Assembly (NCBI RefSeq): GCF_030499535.1
Contig: NZ_JASTLB010000001.1
Location: forward strand, 2,294,001 to 2,358,000
Direction: 5' to 3'
Length of the DNA: 64,000 nucleotides
Origin: Streptomyces sp. TG1A-8
GTDB lineage: Bacteria; Actinomycetota; Actinomycetes; Streptomycetales; Streptomycetaceae
Shown: positions 63,897 through 64,000 of the stretch, in pieces
Layout: every line of letters starts with the position of its first letter
How positions within the stretch are numbered: the first letter of the stretch is position 1
The notes under the pieces: generated by a model
What the model was told of the DNA's origin: nothing
Databases searched by the model: none
What the model saw: the letters and a program-made list of their open reading frames with translations, nothing else
Translations under genes and position numbers: made by a program

Positions 63897-64000
63897 CCCT
63901 GCCCCCTGGCACCGGCCAGCCGCCCCCGCCGCAGGCGGGCGGCAGGCGGGGACGCAAACCGGCCCCGATCTCCGAGGCGGCGGGCCTGTCGCACCGGGCC
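63893..64000 (+). CDS. Partial gene, N-terminus of an unidentified protein
   Basis: Only 36 codons are in the window: a Pro/Gly-rich start (TLPPGTGQPPPPQAGG), then RRGRKPAPISEAAGLSHRA, which may begin a helix-turn-helix or other basic domain. ATG at 63893 overlaps the stop of the small gene and has GGGGAGGAG upstream. Product not identifiable from this fragment. Confidence 0.6.
   Translation, partial: MTLPPGTGQPPPPQAGGRRGRKPAPISEAAGLSHRA

Overview
The window is a 64 kb chromosomal segment from a Streptomyces species. It has very high GC and strongly GC3-biased reading frames, many GTG starts, many start/stop overlaps of the ATGA or GTGA type, and many apparently leaderless starts. The gene content and order (GlgE pathway operon, pfkA/pta/ackA/pyk, icmA, absC, meaB/mce, scy-filP, nucS) match, as far as I can recall, the SCO5384 to SCO5451 region of S. 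coelicolor read in reverse. This is core-chromosome material. I found no IS element, integrase, CRISPR array, rRNA or convincing tRNA.

Layout. 1-2323: a two-gene ABC exporter whose second half-transporter shows an apparent frameshift. 2772-6734: two tandem secreted M4 metalloproteases sharing an 889-bp identical tract. 6806-7327: a DUF1990 protein. 7395-18143: the GlgE alpha-glucan system, with glgP divergent from glgE-treS-pep2-glgB. 18223-21381: a HelD-like RNA polymerase-associated helicase and a MerR-thioredoxin pair, with a promoter-hairpin-terminator unit between them that looks like a small RNA. 21565-25409: a DctA dicarboxylate symporter divergent from its probable CitA/CitB-type two-component system. 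25485-31576: glycolytic and overflow carbon genes (pfkA, pta-ackA, pyk). 31676-35064: a secreted low-complexity protein, a DUF6114 and a DUF6230 protein, preceded by a 620-nt non-coding region rich in inverted repeats. 35065-38625: a CnoX/YbbN-like thioredoxin, a TetR regulator and the isobutyryl-CoA mutase large subunit with a palindrome at its start. 38687-43115: two DUF3817 proteins, two MarR regulators (one AbsC), an MTH1187-type protein and three consecutive AIM24 proteins. 43382-46166: MeaB GTPase, acetyl-CoA acetyltransferase and methylmalonyl-CoA epimerase. 46375-51507: polar-growth cytoskeletal proteins Scy and FilP. 51603-55611: two ABC transporter modules. 55622-64000: a zinc-ribbon protein, a luciferase-like monooxygenase, an SCO5389-family protein, NucS mismatch endonuclease, a large membrane-anchored NTPase-like protein, a STAS protein, 3-hydroxybutyryl-CoA dehydrogenase, and a two-gene unit running off the window.

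Functionally the window joins three themes. The first is carbon storage and central carbon flux: trehalose to maltose to maltose-1-phosphate to alpha-glucan, plus glycolysis and acetate. The second is short-chain acyl-CoA metabolism: isobutyryl-CoA/butyryl-CoA mutase, MeaB, epimerase, thiolase and hydroxybutyryl-CoA dehydrogenase, which supply polyketide precursors. The third is hyphal tip growth (Scy/FilP). The least explained parts are non-coding: the candidate RNA at 20514-20607, the structured region 34684-34963, and the paired hairpins at 63326-63640 that share a loop decamer.
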